Of a DNA stretch of 64,000 nucleotides, positions 1 through 8,916 are shown piece by piece. The DNA comes from Streptomyces sp. NBC_01428 (lineage in GTDB: Bacteria; Actinomycetota; Actinomycetes; Streptomycetales; Streptomycetaceae): positions 4,774,001-4,838,000 of the forward strand of contig NZ_CP109499.1 in the NCBI RefSeq assembly GCF_036231965.1, in the 5' to 3' direction. The translations under genes and the position numbers were made by a program. The notes under the pieces were generated by a model that was not told the DNA's origin, searched no databases, and was given only the letters and a program-made list of their open reading frames with translations. Each line of letters starts with the position of its first letter. Position 1 is the stretch's first letter.

Positions 1-847
1 ATTCAGCCACGTGCTCCGCGCCAACGAGCCCCTCCACAGCGTGCATTGTGCCGACCGGTAGCTCCACTACACGCATCTCCTTCCGCTGCTCCGGAGGTTC
101 TTCCTTGGCCAGGTGTTGCCGCAGGTGGCGAGTGGCGAACATCCGCATGGCCCGCGCCAGTTCGGCGTCCACGGTCTGCTGGGCGAGCGGTCGCAGGCGT
201 CGGACGAGCGAGGCGGCTTCGGCGGCTTCCGTGTCACTCGGCGGATGCTCCCCCAGGTAGCGCGCGAAGACGTGCTCGGTCGTGAACTCCAGGAAACGGG
301 AGGCGATGTGCTCGACCTGTCCCCTCAACTCCCGCAGGTGGGAGGAGATCGCCGACAGCGGGACGCCCGCCTTGTGCAACTCAGCCGCAGCGGAGAGCTC
401 TTGGGGGCTCGGCACGAGGAAACTGTCCTCGTCCCCCACAACCGGTTCCAGGACGCCGAGTTCCACCGCGTCCGCCACTGCCGCGTCGTCGTGACGTCCA
501 CCGAACCGTTCGTCCAGCTCCGCCCGGGAGATCCGCGCGGCCTCCTCGTCGGTCCACGGTCCGTCGACCTCCGCGACCAGCCCGAGGACACCGCCGAGTC
601 CCCGCCCCGCGTCCCACGCCTCCAGAAGCTCCTTGATCGACGCGAGCGTGTAGCCGCGGTCGAGGAGGTCGGCTATCTGCCGCAGTCTGGCCAGATGGGC
701 GTTCGCGTACACGTTGGCGCGGCCGCGCCGCTCGGGCCGGGGGAGCAGCCCCCGGTCCTGGTAGGCGCGGATCGTACGGACCGTGGCACCGCTGCGGTGC
801 GCCAGGTCCTCTATGCGGTACGCCGCCCCGCCCGGCTCCTCACTCAT
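1..847 (-). CDS. MerR-family transcriptional regulator (3' end off the window)
   Basis: Start is the ATG at 847, just behind GGCGGAGAG; the frame stays open to base 1, so at least 282 codons are present and the C-terminus is missing. Residues 10-80 form a MerR winged helix: YRIEDLAHRSGATVRTIRAY, then DRGLLP and RANVYANAHLARLRQIADLL. The remainder is mostly helical and has no recognisable ligand-binding or metal-binding cysteines. It is the last visible gene of a leftward group and lies 64 bp below the PF10118-type gene, so it may regulate its own cluster. MerR family is certain from the helix-turn-helix; the signal sensed is unknown. Confidence 0.85.
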   Translation of the reverse strand, partial: MSEEPGGAAYRIEDLAHRSGATVRTIRAYQDRGLLPRPERRGRANVYANAHLARLRQIADLLDRGYTLASIKELLEAWDAGRGLGGVLGLVAEVDGPWTDEEAARISRAELDERFGGRHDDAAVADAVELGVLEPVVGDEDSFLVPSPQELSAAAELHKAGVPLSAISSHLRELRGQVEHIASRFLEFTTEHVFARYLGEHPPSDTEAAEAASLVRRLRPLAQQTVDAELARAMRMFATRHLRQHLAKEEPPEQRKEMRVVELPVGTMHAVEGLVGAEHVAE

Positions 848-911
848 CTCTCCGCCCTCCCGCCGTACGCGTCTCCCCTGCCGCCCTCTCGCCTGTCCAC
901 CCCGCCGGGTC

Positions 912-1841
912 CTACGCCGTCGCCGCCCGGGTCATCGCGCCCACCGCCGAGCGTGCGGCCGGAGACTGTGCGAGGTACTCCACCGCCCTGCGCAGTGAGC
1001 CCTCCTGCGACGGATGGTAGGACCGCCGCAGATAGCGCGGCACGGCCGCGCCGAGCTCCCGCCAGGTGGGCAACAACCCCTTGCGGACCGCTCTGTTGTG
1101 CTCGGCGAGCGAGTAGCGCAGGCGCCCGGCCAGCCGGGGGTCTCGGCGGATGAGGTAGGCGGCGCCCCAGCCCCACAGGTACAGCATCATCGGCGCGGTG
1201 ACGGCCATGCCCGCGAGCCGGCGGGCGTACCGCGCGGCACCCTCGCCGCCGCAGTGCTGGTACATGTCGAAGGCGACGGCGCGGTGTTCGACCTCCTCCG
1301 CGCCGTGCCAGCGCAGCAGGTCCAGCATGACCTCGTCGGCGTCGGCGAGGTCGAGTCCCTCCGCCGCCAGCACCCAGTCGCCCAGCACCGCCGTGAACTG
1401 CTCGATCGCCGCGATCACCGAGAGCCGGAACCGCAGCCACTCCTCTGCCGGGATCGGAACCCCGCGGGGCGGCTCGTCGCCGAGCAGCTTCTCGAAGAGG
1501 AAGTCGACGTACTTCGTGAAGTCGGCGGTGTCGAGCCGCTGGGCGGCGAGGTGGTCGAGGACGTACGCGTGCTGCACGCTGTGCGTCGCCTCCTGGCCCA
1601 TGAACCCCTTCACGTCCTTGAGGAGTTCGGGGTCGCGGACCAGGGGCAGCGCCTCCTTGAAGACCTTCACGAACCACCGCTCCCCCGCGGGCAGCAGCAG
1701 ATGCAGCACGTTGATGACATGGGTCGCGGTGGGCTCGTTCGGGATCCAGTGCAGCGGGGTGTCCTCCCAGTCGAAGGACACCCGCCGCGGGGCGATCGCG
1801 TGGTGCACGTCGTCCCCGTGGCTACCGGTCGGCCTGTCCAT
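912..1841 (-). CDS. PF10118-type 'metal-dependent hydrolase' (ferritin-like)
   Basis: 309 residues. The sequence resembles the family annotated as predicted metal-dependent hydrolases (PF10118). Two ExxH-type elements, QEATHSVQHAY near residue 80 and AEEVEHRAVAFD near 180, look like the carboxylate/histidine ligands of a ferritin-like di-metal helical bundle, so an oxidase or hydroxylase is as plausible as a hydrolase. It starts 51 bp downstream of the EphD-like gene stop and was probably co-transcribed with it. The substrate is unknown. The neighbouring hydrolase/reductase fusion suggests lipid or epoxide chemistry, but that is inference. Confidence 0.75.
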   Translation of the reverse strand: MDRPTGSHGDDVHHAIAPRRVSFDWEDTPLHWIPNEPTATHVINVLHLLLPAGERWFVKVFKEALPLVRDPELLKDVKGFMGQEATHSVQHAYVLDHLAAQRLDTADFTKYVDFLFEKLLGDEPPRGVPIPAEEWLRFRLSVIAAIEQFTAVLGDWVLAAEGLDLADADEVMLDLLRWHGAEEVEHRAVAFDMYQHCGGEGAARYARRLAGMAVTAPMMLYLWGWGAAYLIRRDPRLAGRLRYSLAEHNRAVRKGLLPTWRELGAAVPRYLRRSYHPSQEGSLRRAVEYLAQSPAARSAVGAMTRAATA

Positions 1842-1892
1842 GGACCCTCCCCTCTGAAGGCGCCGTCGAGCCGTCTCCGGGCGCGCGGCCGG

Positions 1893-3662
1893 TCACAGCG
1901 GAGGCTCCAGCCGGGCGATCGCGCGCAGGGCGCGGGGCGCGAAGCGGTGCAGCAGGTGGGCGCCGCGCGCCTCCGGAGTGACCGGAACCACCGCTTCGTT
2001 GCGCACGACCGCGCGCAGGATCGCGTCGGCGACCTTCTCCGGCGGGTAGTTGCGCAGTCCGTACAGCCGCGTCGACCGCTTCTGGCGCCGCTTCTCCTCG
2101 GTCGCGTCGACTCCCGCGAAGCGCGTGGTCGCGGTGATGTTGGTGTTGACCAGGCCGGGACAGATCGCCGAGACGCCGATGCCCTGGCCGGCCAGCTCGG
2201 CCCGCAGACATTCGCTGAGCATCAGGACGGCGGCCTTGGAGGTGCTGTACGCGGGCAGCGCCTTCGAGGGCTGGAACGCCGCCGCCGACGCGGTGTTGAC
2301 GATGTGACCGCCCTGTCCGCGGTCGGCCATCTGCTTGCCGAAGAGGCGGCAGCCGTGGATCACGCCCCAGAGGTTGACGTCGAGGACCTTCTTCCACTCC
2401 TCCGGGGTGGTGTCGAAGAAGGAGCCGGAGAGTCCGACGCCGGCGTTGTTCACCAGCACGTCCACCACGCCGTACTCCGTGGCGACCTTCTCGGCGAGCT
2501 TCTCCATGGCCTGCTCGTCCGAGACGTCGACGGTCTCGGCCCAGGCCGCGGGAGAGCCGATCAGCCGGGACATCTCCGCCGTGCGGGCCGCGCTCTCCGC
2601 GTCGCGGTCGACGGCCACCACCCGGGCGCCGGCCTCGGCGAAGGCGAACGCCGTGGCCCGGCCGATGCCGCTACCCGCCCCGGTGACCAGCACCAGCTGC
2701 CCGCCGAACCGCTCGGCGTACCGGCCGGTGGCGACGGTCGAGGGCGCGGGTATCCCCGCGTCACGCCCTTCATTGGCCGTCACGAACTCGGTGATCCAGG
2801 CGCTCAGTTGGTCGGGGCGGGTGCGCGGAACCCAGTGCTTGGCCGGGATCGTGCGGCGCACCAGCCGCGGAGCCCACTCCTCCAGCCCGTCGTAGAGGCG
2901 CTCGGAGAGGAAGGCGTCCCCGAGAGGCGTGATGAGCTGCACGGGCGCGTGCGCGTACGCGTCGTCGCGGGGGCGGCTGAGCCGGGGCCGTACGTTGTCG
3001 CGGTACAGCCAGGCGCCGTGCGCCGCGTCGGTGGGCAGCGACGCCGTCGGGTAGTCGCCCGCCGGCACCTTCTCGACCCGCTCCAGGATCTTCGGCCAGC
3101 GCCTGCCCAGGGGACCGCGCCAGGCCAGCTCCGGCAGCACCGGCGTGTGCAGCATGTACACGTACCAGGACTTGGCGCCCTGGCCGACGAGCTGGGCCGC
3201 CCTGCGGGGCGTGGGCCGCTTCATCCGCTGCTTGATCCAGTGGCCGAAGTGGTCGAGGGAGGGCCCGGACATCGACGTGAAGGACGCGATCCGGCCCTCG
3301 GTGCGTGCGACGGTGACGAACTCCCAGGACTGCACCGAGCCCCAGTCGTGGCCCACCAGGTGCACCGGTTCGTCGGGGCTGACCGCGTCGACGACCGCCA
3401 GGAAGTCGTCCGTCAGCTTCTCCAGCGTGAACCCGCCCCGCAGTGGCTGCGGCGCCGTCGAACGGCCGTGGCCCCGGACGTCGTACAGCACGACGTGGAA
3501 GCGGTCGGCGAGCCGGACGGCGACCTCGGACCACACCTCCTTGGAGTCCGGATAGCCGTGCACGAGCACGACCGTCGGCTGCCGGTCGTCGCCCAGTTCG
3601 GCGACGCACAGTTCGATTCCGCCCGTCCGCACCCAGCGCTCGCGCGCGCCCACGAGACTCAC
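1893..3662 (-). CDS. EphD-like alpha/beta-hydrolase fused to a short-chain dehydrogenase
   Basis: 589 residues from the GTG at 3662, which overlaps the TGA of the upstream M24 gene (GTGA). A longer open frame runs further upstream but sits inside that gene. Residues ~1-290 are an alpha/beta hydrolase: VVLVHGYPDSKE oxyanion region, VHLVGHDWGS nucleophile elbow with Asp as nucleophile as in epoxide hydrolases, and a late His in AKHWVPR. Residues ~315-589 are a classical SDR: TGAGSGIG cofactor motif, NNAGVG, and catalytic Ser with YSTSKAA. Mycobacterium tuberculosis EphD has the same two-domain order and about the same length (592 residues). Likely a bifunctional epoxide/ketone-metabolising enzyme; the substrate is unknown. 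Confidence 0.85.
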   Translation of the reverse strand: MSLVGARERWVRTGGIELCVAELGDDRQPTVVLVHGYPDSKEVWSEVAVRLADRFHVVLYDVRGHGRSTAPQPLRGGFTLEKLTDDFLAVVDAVSPDEPVHLVGHDWGSVQSWEFVTVARTEGRIASFTSMSGPSLDHFGHWIKQRMKRPTPRRAAQLVGQGAKSWYVYMLHTPVLPELAWRGPLGRRWPKILERVEKVPAGDYPTASLPTDAAHGAWLYRDNVRPRLSRPRDDAYAHAPVQLITPLGDAFLSERLYDGLEEWAPRLVRRTIPAKHWVPRTRPDQLSAWITEFVTANEGRDAGIPAPSTVATGRYAERFGGQLVLVTGAGSGIGRATAFAFAEAGARVVAVDRDAESAARTAEMSRLIGSPAAWAETVDVSDEQAMEKLAEKVATEYGVVDVLVNNAGVGLSGSFFDTTPEEWKKVLDVNLWGVIHGCRLFGKQMADRGQGGHIVNTASAAAFQPSKALPAYSTSKAAVLMLSECLRAELAGQGIGVSAICPGLVNTNITATTRFAGVDATEEKRRQKRSTRLYGLRNYPPEKVADAILRAVVRNEAVVPVTPEARGAHLLHRFAPRALRAIARLEPPL

Positions 3663-4501
3663 TTGTCCTCCGTCCAGCGCCGCACGTGCGGCAGATCGTC
3701 GTCGAGCCAGAACGCGCTCTGCTCGGGGTCCCTGGAGTCGGTGACGACCAGGATCTCCTCGAACTTCGCGCCCGTACCCCGGAACCCGAGGTGCGGTTCG
3801 ACCGCCCACAGCCCCGGGTGGGGCGGGTGGTCGGAGAAGGTGTAGGGCGACCACAGGGGAGACCAGCCGTCCCGGTGCCCGTGCAGCGCGTCGCTCGCCA
3901 GCCCCTTCAGGGACTGCGTGCCGAACCCGAACAGGCGCGGCGACCAGGGCCGCTCTCGCACCCGGTCCACCTTGTGCGCGATCACCCCGAACGGATACGC
4001 GCGGTGCCGGTTGGCATACCCCTGGCGGACCATGAGCCGGTCCACGTCCTCGTAGATCTCGCGCAGCGGCCGCCGCTCGCGGACCTCGCGCAGGATCAGC
4101 TCCCGGTGCGCCTCAAGATCGGCGAGCAGTCTGTCCTGCACCGGGTTCAGCCCGAGCGAGCCCGAGTAGCCGATGTCCGCCGTGAAGCCCTTGTGCACCG
4201 GAGCCATGTCGAGGATGAACGGCATCCCCGGCTCCAGCCGGCGGTTGGTCGGGAAGAACTGGAGCGGGACCCGGAAACCGACGAACGCCGTGCGGTCGCC
4301 GAACCAGGCGAAGGGCAGATGGAACCAGTCCCGTACCCCGCGCTCGCGCAGCCACACCCGCTGCATCCGCGCCGCCTCGCGCTCGGTGACGCCGGGCTTC
4401 AGCTGTGCCGCGACCGCCTCCGCGCACTCATAGGCGAGCCGCTGCACCTCTCTGAACCCCCGTAGCTCCACGGAGAGTTCGCCTGCCACTGCCGTCGTCA
4501 T
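3659..4501 (-). CDS. M24-family metallopeptidase (Xaa-Pro dipeptidase-like)
   Basis: 280 residues from the ATG at 4501; an upstream in-frame ATG at 4555 lies in the promoter region and is less likely. The pita-bread ligand set is visible: Asp in FILDMAP, Asp in GFTADIGYSG, His in GVIAHKVD, Glu in LWAVEPHLG and Glu in AKFEEILVV. This suggests a two-metal creatinase/prolidase-like hydrolase, though without the N-terminal domain of PepP. The stop overlaps the next gene's GTG, so translation of the EphD-like protein is probably coupled to it. First gene of the leftward group, divergent from the ABC operon. Peptidase specificity cannot be told. Confidence 0.85.
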   Translation of the reverse strand: MTTAVAGELSVELRGFREVQRLAYECAEAVAAQLKPGVTEREAARMQRVWLRERGVRDWFHLPFAWFGDRTAFVGFRVPLQFFPTNRRLEPGMPFILDMAPVHKGFTADIGYSGSLGLNPVQDRLLADLEAHRELILREVRERRPLREIYEDVDRLMVRQGYANRHRAYPFGVIAHKVDRVRERPWSPRLFGFGTQSLKGLASDALHGHRDGWSPLWSPYTFSDHPPHPGLWAVEPHLGFRGTGAKFEEILVVTDSRDPEQSAFWLDDDLPHVRRWTEDK

Positions 4502-4548
4502 GCCACCGCCCCACCCTGTCCACACCGACTGCGGTACGTGCCCGTAAC

Positions 4549-4577
4549 TTGACACTGGTGAATGTGACAGTTGTTAG
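4549..4577 (+). promoter_or_regulatory. Candidate promoter of the ABC operon
   Basis: A TTGACA hexamer at 4549-4554 is followed after 17 bp by TGTTAG, a weak match to TANNNT. It reads toward the ABC genes and would give a leader of about 170 bases containing the two DnaA-box-like sites. An alternative just before the GTG is TACCTT at 4740-4745, with TTGACG 20 bp upstream, which would give a leaderless message. Confidence 0.3.
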
Positions 4578-4606
4578 AGGCCGCGTCAATAGACCGGTGC
4601 CCCGCC

Positions 4607-4637
4607 TGTGGACAACCGGACGGATGTGGACAACCGG
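4607..4637. promoter_or_regulatory. Two tandem DnaA-box-like 9-mers
   Basis: TGTGGACAA occurs at 4607-4615 and 4625-4633, each followed by CCGG, so the pair forms a 13-bp direct repeat with an 18-bp period. The complement, TTGTCCACA, is the preferred Streptomyces DnaA box. The sites sit in the divergent gap between the M24 and ABC genes. Whether DnaA binds here is inference. Confidence 0.55.
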
Positions 4638-4751
4638 CGCGCGGCAGGTGTACCTCAGGGGGACCCCTAAGGACCCGTACGCCTGGAGGCTGACACGGAT
4701 CCACCTCCACGGGTTGACGACCCCTGTGGTCTGCGCCACTACCTTCGAATC

Positions 4752-5774
4752 GTGACTGTGATCGCGACCGAAAGCCTGAGCAAGCGGTTCCCCCGGGTGA
4801 CCGCGCTTGACCGGCTCTCCGTGGACGTCGGGCCCGGTGTGACCGGACTCGTCGGAGCCAATGGAGCCGGCAAGTCCACACTGATCAAGATCCTGCTGGG
4901 TCTGTCCCCCGCCACCGAGGGCCACGCACGCGTGCTCGGCCTCGACGTCGCCACCGAAGGCGCCGCCATCCGTGAGCGGGTCGGGTACATGCCCGAGCAC
5001 GACTGCCTGCCGCCCGACGTCTCGGCCACCGAGTTCGTCGTCCACATGGCGCGCATGTCCGGGCTCCCGCCGGCTGCGGCCCGCGAGCGCACCGCGGACA
5101 CCCTGCGCCACGTCGGGCTCTACGAGGAGAGGTACCGCCCCATCGGGGGCTACTCCACGGGCATGAAGCAGCGCGTGAAACTCGCGCAGGCCCTCGTCCA
5201 CGACCCCCAGCTGGTCTTCCTGGACGAACCGACCAACGGCCTCGACCCGGTCGGCCGCGACGACATGCTCGGACTGATCCGCCGCATCCACACGGACTTC
5301 GGCATCTCGGTCCTGGTCACCTCGCACCTGCTGGGCGAACTGGAACGCACCTGCGACCACGTCGTGGTCGTCGACGGCGGCAAGCTGCTGCGCTCCAGCT
5401 CCACCACGGACTTCACCCAGACGACCACGACCCTCGCCATCGAGGTCACCGACAACGACGAGCACCCGGACGGCACCCGCGCGGTCCGCGAGGCGCTCCA
5501 CGCGCGCGGTATCGAGACGCACGACGGCAGCGGCCTGCCGGGCGCCGGACACATCCTGCTGCTGACCACCGAGAGCGAGGACACCTACGACCTCGTCCGC
5601 GACCTGGTCGCCGACCTGGGCCTGGGCCTGGTGCGGATGGAACAGCGCAGGCACCACATCGCCGAGGTCTTCAACGACAGCGACGAACAGCGCACCAAGG
5701 ACGAGCGCGCGGCGAGCACGGACCCGCGCACCGGCGACGACCAGCGGAAGGAGGCGGTCGGCCATGGCAGTTGA
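4752..5774 (+). CDS. ABC transporter ATP-binding protein
   Basis: 340 residues. Walker A GANGAGKST near residue 37, signature YSTGMKQRVKLAQAL near 135, Walker B LVFLDEPTNGLDP near 155, and a C-terminal extension typical of ABC-2 exporter ATPases. The GTG start has no convincing Shine-Dalgarno sequence, so translation may be leaderless or the leader is unusual. Its stop lies 11 bp inside the next gene, the permease, so the two are co-translated. First gene of a four-gene ATPase-permease-ATPase-permease operon. Substrate unknown; such pairs often serve drug, lipid or peptide export. Confidence 0.92.
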   Translation: MTVIATESLSKRFPRVTALDRLSVDVGPGVTGLVGANGAGKSTLIKILLGLSPATEGHARVLGLDVATEGAAIRERVGYMPEHDCLPPDVSATEFVVHMARMSGLPPAAARERTADTLRHVGLYEERYRPIGGYSTGMKQRVKLAQALVHDPQLVFLDEPTNGLDPVGRDDMLGLIRRIHTDFGISVLVTSHLLGELERTCDHVVVVDGGKLLRSSSTTDFTQTTTTLAIEVTDNDEHPDGTRAVREALHARGIETHDGSGLPGAGHILLLTTESEDTYDLVRDLVADLGLGLVRMEQRRHHIAEVFNDSDEQRTKDERAASTDPRTGDDQRKEAVGHGS

Positions 5775-6669
5775 GCAGCCCCTCACCCAGCCCGGTGAGC
5801 AGTCCCGCATCCACAACATCGGCTATCGCAACTACGACGGCCCGCGCCTCGGCCGTGCCTACGCCCGCCGGTCCCTCTACTCGCAGTCCCTGCGCGGCGC
5901 CTACGGACTCGGCCGCTCGGTCAAGTCCAAGGTCCTGCCGATGCTGCTCTTCGTGGTGATCTGCGTCCCCGCGCTGATCATGGTCGCCGTCGCGGTCGCC
6001 ACCAAGGCGAAGGACCTCCCCGTCGACTACACACGCTACGCGGTGATCATGCAGGCGGTCATCGGCCTGTACGTCGCCTCGCAGGGCCCCCAGGCCGTCT
6101 CCCGCGACCTGCGCTTCAAGACCGTGCCGCTCTACTTCTCGCGCCCCATCGAGACCGCCGACTACGTCCGCGCCAAGTACGCGGCGCTCGCCTCGGCCCT
6201 GTTCATCCTCACGGCGGCCCCGCTGATCGTGCTCTACGTCGGCGCGCTGCTCGCCAAGCTCGACTTCGCCGACCAGACGAAGGGCTTCGGACAGGGGCTG
6301 GTCTCCGTGGCGCTGCTCTCGCTGCTCTTCGCCGGCATCGGGCTGGTCATCTCGGCCGTCACCCCGCGCCGCGGCTTCGGCATCGCGGCCGTCATCGCCG
6401 CGCTGACCATCTCCTACGGAGCGGTCTCCACCGTCCAGGCCATCGCCTTCGAACAGTCCAGCAGCGGGGCCGTCCCGTGGCTCGGGCTCTTCTCGCCCAT
6501 CACGCTCATCGACGGCGTGCAGACGGCCTTCCTGGGCGCCTCCTCCGCCTTCCCCGGCGAGGTGGGCCCCTCGTCCGGCCAGGGCGTCGTCTACCTCGTC
6601 GTCGTCCTGGGTCTCATCGCCGGCTGCTACGGCCTCCTGATGCGCCGCTACCGAAAGGTCGGGCTGTGA
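5764..6669 (+). CDS. ABC-2 type transporter permease
   Basis: 301 residues, with a cytoplasmic N-terminus (IHNIGYRNYDGPRLGR) and about six hydrophobic segments: near residues 58-80, 95-110, 145-170, 180-200, 205-230 and 275-295. It starts inside the end of the first ATPase gene and ends inside the start of the second (GTGA), so translation is coupled on both sides. The N-terminal YRNYDG element is typical of actinobacterial ABC-2 permeases of the ABC2_membrane_5/CcmB-like kind. No substrate can be deduced. Confidence 0.88.
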   Translation: MAVEQPLTQPGEQSRIHNIGYRNYDGPRLGRAYARRSLYSQSLRGAYGLGRSVKSKVLPMLLFVVICVPALIMVAVAVATKAKDLPVDYTRYAVIMQAVIGLYVASQGPQAVSRDLRFKTVPLYFSRPIETADYVRAKYAALASALFILTAAPLIVLYVGALLAKLDFADQTKGFGQGLVSVALLSLLFAGIGLVISAVTPRRGFGIAAVIAALTISYGAVSTVQAIAFEQSSSGAVPWLGLFSPITLIDGVQTAFLGASSAFPGEVGPSSGQGVVYLVVVLGLIAGCYGLLMRRYRKVGL

Positions 6670-7577
6670 CCACCCTCAACATCGACCACGTCTCACGCTG
6701 GTTCGGCAACGTGGTGGCGGTCAACGACATCACGATGACGATCGGCCCCGGCGTCACCGGCCTGCTCGGCCCGAACGGAGCCGGCAAGTCCACCCTCATC
6801 AACATGATGGGCGGCTTCCTCGCCCCCTCGACGGGCACCGTCACCCTCGACGGCCGCCCGACCTGGCGCAACGAGGACATCTACCGGCACATCGGCATCG
6901 TCCCCGAACGTGAGGCGATGTACGACTTCCTCACCGGCCGCGAGTTCGTCGTCGCCAACGCCGAACTGCACGGCCTCGGCGCGAAGTCCGCCCAGCGGGC
7001 GCTCGCCACCGTCGAGATGGAGTACGCGCAGGACCGCAAGATCTCCACGTACTCCAAGGGCATGCGGCAGCGCGTGAAGATGGCGTCCGCGCTGGTCCAC
7101 GACCCGTCGCTGCTGCTGCTCGACGAACCGTTCAACGGCATGGACCCGCGTCAGCGCATGCAGCTCATGGATCTGCTGCGCCGCATGGGCGACGAGGGCC
7201 GCACGGTGCTGTTCTCGTCCCACATCCTCGAAGAGGTCGAGCAACTCGCCTCCCACATCGAGGTGATCGTCGCCGGACGGCACGCGGCGAGCGGCGACTT
7301 CCGGCAGATCCGCCGCCTGATGACCGACCGCCCGCACCGCTACCTCATCCGCTCCAGCGACGACCGTCTGCTGGCCGCCGCACTGATCGCGGACCCGTCG
7401 ACGTCCGGCATCGAGGTCGACCTGGCCGAGGGCGCGCTGCGCATCCAGGCCGTCGACTTCGGCCGCTTCACCGCCCTGCTGCCCAAGGTCGCGCGCGAGC
7501 ACGGCATCCGGCTGCTGACGGTGTCACCGTCCGACGAGTCCCTGGAATCCGTCTTCTCGTATCTTGTCGCGGCGTAG
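6666..7577 (+). CDS. ABC transporter ATP-binding protein
   Basis: 303 residues from the GTG at 6666, which overlaps the permease TGA; an open frame further upstream is inside that gene. Walker A GPNGAGKST, signature YSKGMRQRVKMASAL and Walker B LLLLDEPFNGMDP are intact, followed by the switch His in FSSHILEEVEQ. It is similar in layout to the first ATPase of the operon, so the locus looks like a duplicated ATPase/permease pair that may assemble as one heteromeric exporter or two separate ones. Confidence 0.92.
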   Translation: MTTLNIDHVSRWFGNVVAVNDITMTIGPGVTGLLGPNGAGKSTLINMMGGFLAPSTGTVTLDGRPTWRNEDIYRHIGIVPEREAMYDFLTGREFVVANAELHGLGAKSAQRALATVEMEYAQDRKISTYSKGMRQRVKMASALVHDPSLLLLDEPFNGMDPRQRMQLMDLLRRMGDEGRTVLFSSHILEEVEQLASHIEVIVAGRHAASGDFRQIRRLMTDRPHRYLIRSSDDRLLAAALIADPSTSGIEVDLAEGALRIQAVDFGRFTALLPKVAREHGIRLLTVSPSDESLESVFSYLVAA

Positions 7578-7587
7578 GAGGCCGAAG

Positions 7588-8307
7588 ATGTACGACCCCA
7601 CAGTCGCCCGGCTCACCTACCGCGGCCTGCTCGGCCGCCGCCGGGCCCTCATCCTCGGCATCCTGCCCGTCCTGCTCATCGTCATCTCGGTGGCTGTCCG
7701 CAGCTTCTCCGGTGCCGACGACCAGGTGGCCTCGGACCTGCTCGGCGGGTTCGCGCTCGCCACCATGGTGCCGATCATCGGCGTCATCGCCGGCACGGGC
7801 GCCATCGGACCCGAGATCGACGACGGCTCGGTGGTGTACCTGCTGGCCAAGCCCCTGAAGCGGCCCACGATCATCTTCACCAAGCTGATCGTCGCGATCG
7901 CCGTCACCATGGCGTTCTCGGCGGTGCCGACCTTCATCGCGGGCATGATCCTCAACGGCAACGGCCAGCAGATCGCCGTCGCCTACACCGTCGCGGCGCT
8001 CGTCGCCTCGATCGCCTACGCCGCGATGTTCCTGCTCCTCGGGACCATCACCCGGCACGCCGTGGTCTTCGGACTCGTCTACGCGCTCGTCTGGGAGGCC
8101 CTGTTCGGCTCCCTGGTCTCCGGCGCGCGCACCCTCAGCGTCCAGCAGTGGGCGCTGGCCGTGGGCCACAAGGTGACCGGAGGCGACCTCGTCACCTCGG
8201 ACGTCGGCCTGCCGACCGCGACCGTCCTGCTGGTCGTGGTCACCGTCGCCGCCACCTGGTACGCCGGGCAGCGGCTGCGGTCGCTGACCCTGGCCGGCGA
8301 GGAGTGA
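7588..8307 (+). CDS. ABC-2 type transporter permease
   Basis: 239 residues from the ATG at 7588; AGGAG at 7576-7580 overlaps the stop of the ATPase gene. Six hydrophobic segments fit an ABC-2 permease: around residues 25-45, 60-80, 105-125, 130-155, 165-185 and 215-232. Shorter than the first permease of the operon (301 residues) and lacking its N-terminal YRNYDG extension. Last gene of the operon; a strong hairpin follows within 80 bp. Confidence 0.88.
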   Translation: MYDPTVARLTYRGLLGRRRALILGILPVLLIVISVAVRSFSGADDQVASDLLGGFALATMVPIIGVIAGTGAIGPEIDDGSVVYLLAKPLKRPTIIFTKLIVAIAVTMAFSAVPTFIAGMILNGNGQQIAVAYTVAALVASIAYAAMFLLLGTITRHAVVFGLVYALVWEALFGSLVSGARTLSVQQWALAVGHKVTGGDLVTSDVGLPTATVLLVVVTVAATWYAGQRLRSLTLAGEE

Positions 8308-8382
8308 GCCACCCGCTTGTGAACGCGGAGGACGACGTCCCTGGCACCGGCTGAGCGCCGGGACGGAGCGCCGAACCGCGAA

Positions 8383-8441
8383 AAGAGGCTCCCCCGCGCG
8401 CGTGGCCGCCGATCAACGGCCACACGCGCGGGGAGCCTCTT
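8383..8441 (+). terminator. Terminator of the ABC operon
   Basis: Near-perfect inverted repeat of about 25 bp. The left arm begins AAGAGGCTCCC at 8383 and the right arm ends GGGAGCCTCTT at 8441, around a short GCCGATCAA loop, and is followed by CTCTTT. It is probably rho-independent and could act in both directions. Confidence 0.8.
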
Positions 8442-8526
8442 CTCTTTCACGGGACTTCTTGACGGGGGCTTCACCTCGGTCCGGGCAGACTGGGTGAACG
8501 AGGACGTACGGCCGGGAGGAACGGGG

Positions 8527-8790
8527 ATGGCAGCAGAGGAACCGCGGGGTGACGGCCACGATCAGGCCGGAGACCGACCCGGGGACGCGGCCGGTGACCA
8601 GTGGGACGACCTGGTGCTCGACGAGAGCTTCGTCCGGGCCGCGGACACGACGGAACCCTCGGCCCGGGCCCGTATGCTCGCCGCCCGCTGGCGCGCGGAG
8701 GGACCCGAACCGGAGCCGTGGCGCTCGGACGAGCCGCCCGCGGGATGGTTCTTCAGCAAAAGCCGTCGGCGCAGATGGCGCCGCAGGTGA
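8527..8790 (+). CDS. Small hypothetical protein
   Basis: 87 residues from the ATG at 8527, chosen because GGAGGA sits 6 bp upstream; a GTG at 8494 in the same frame lacks a ribosome site. The acidic first two thirds (QWDDLVLDESFVRAADTTEP) end in a basic, aromatic tail (GWFFSKSRRRRWRRR). No domain recognised. I recall small proteins of this shape upstream of serS in other Streptomyces, but cannot name a function. Confidence 0.6.
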   Translation: MAAEEPRGDGHDQAGDRPGDAAGDQWDDLVLDESFVRAADTTEPSARARMLAARWRAEGPEPEPWRSDEPPAGWFFSKSRRRRWRRR

Positions 8791-8916
8791 GACCCGCGGC
8801 CGGCCCCTCGGGCGGCGGTCTTTAATCAGTGGCACCCAAGTCGGCGGACAGGCACAGTAGTTGTGTCCCCACCGCCGGAGCCGTCCGGCGCCACACTCTG
8901 GGAGAGGAGCGCGACG

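Noticed and set aside
1014..3845. 943-codon plus-strand open frame
   Set aside because: It is antisense to three well-defined minus-strand genes; the composition is Arg/Gly/Val/Asp-rich with no domain, typical of high-GC shadow frames.
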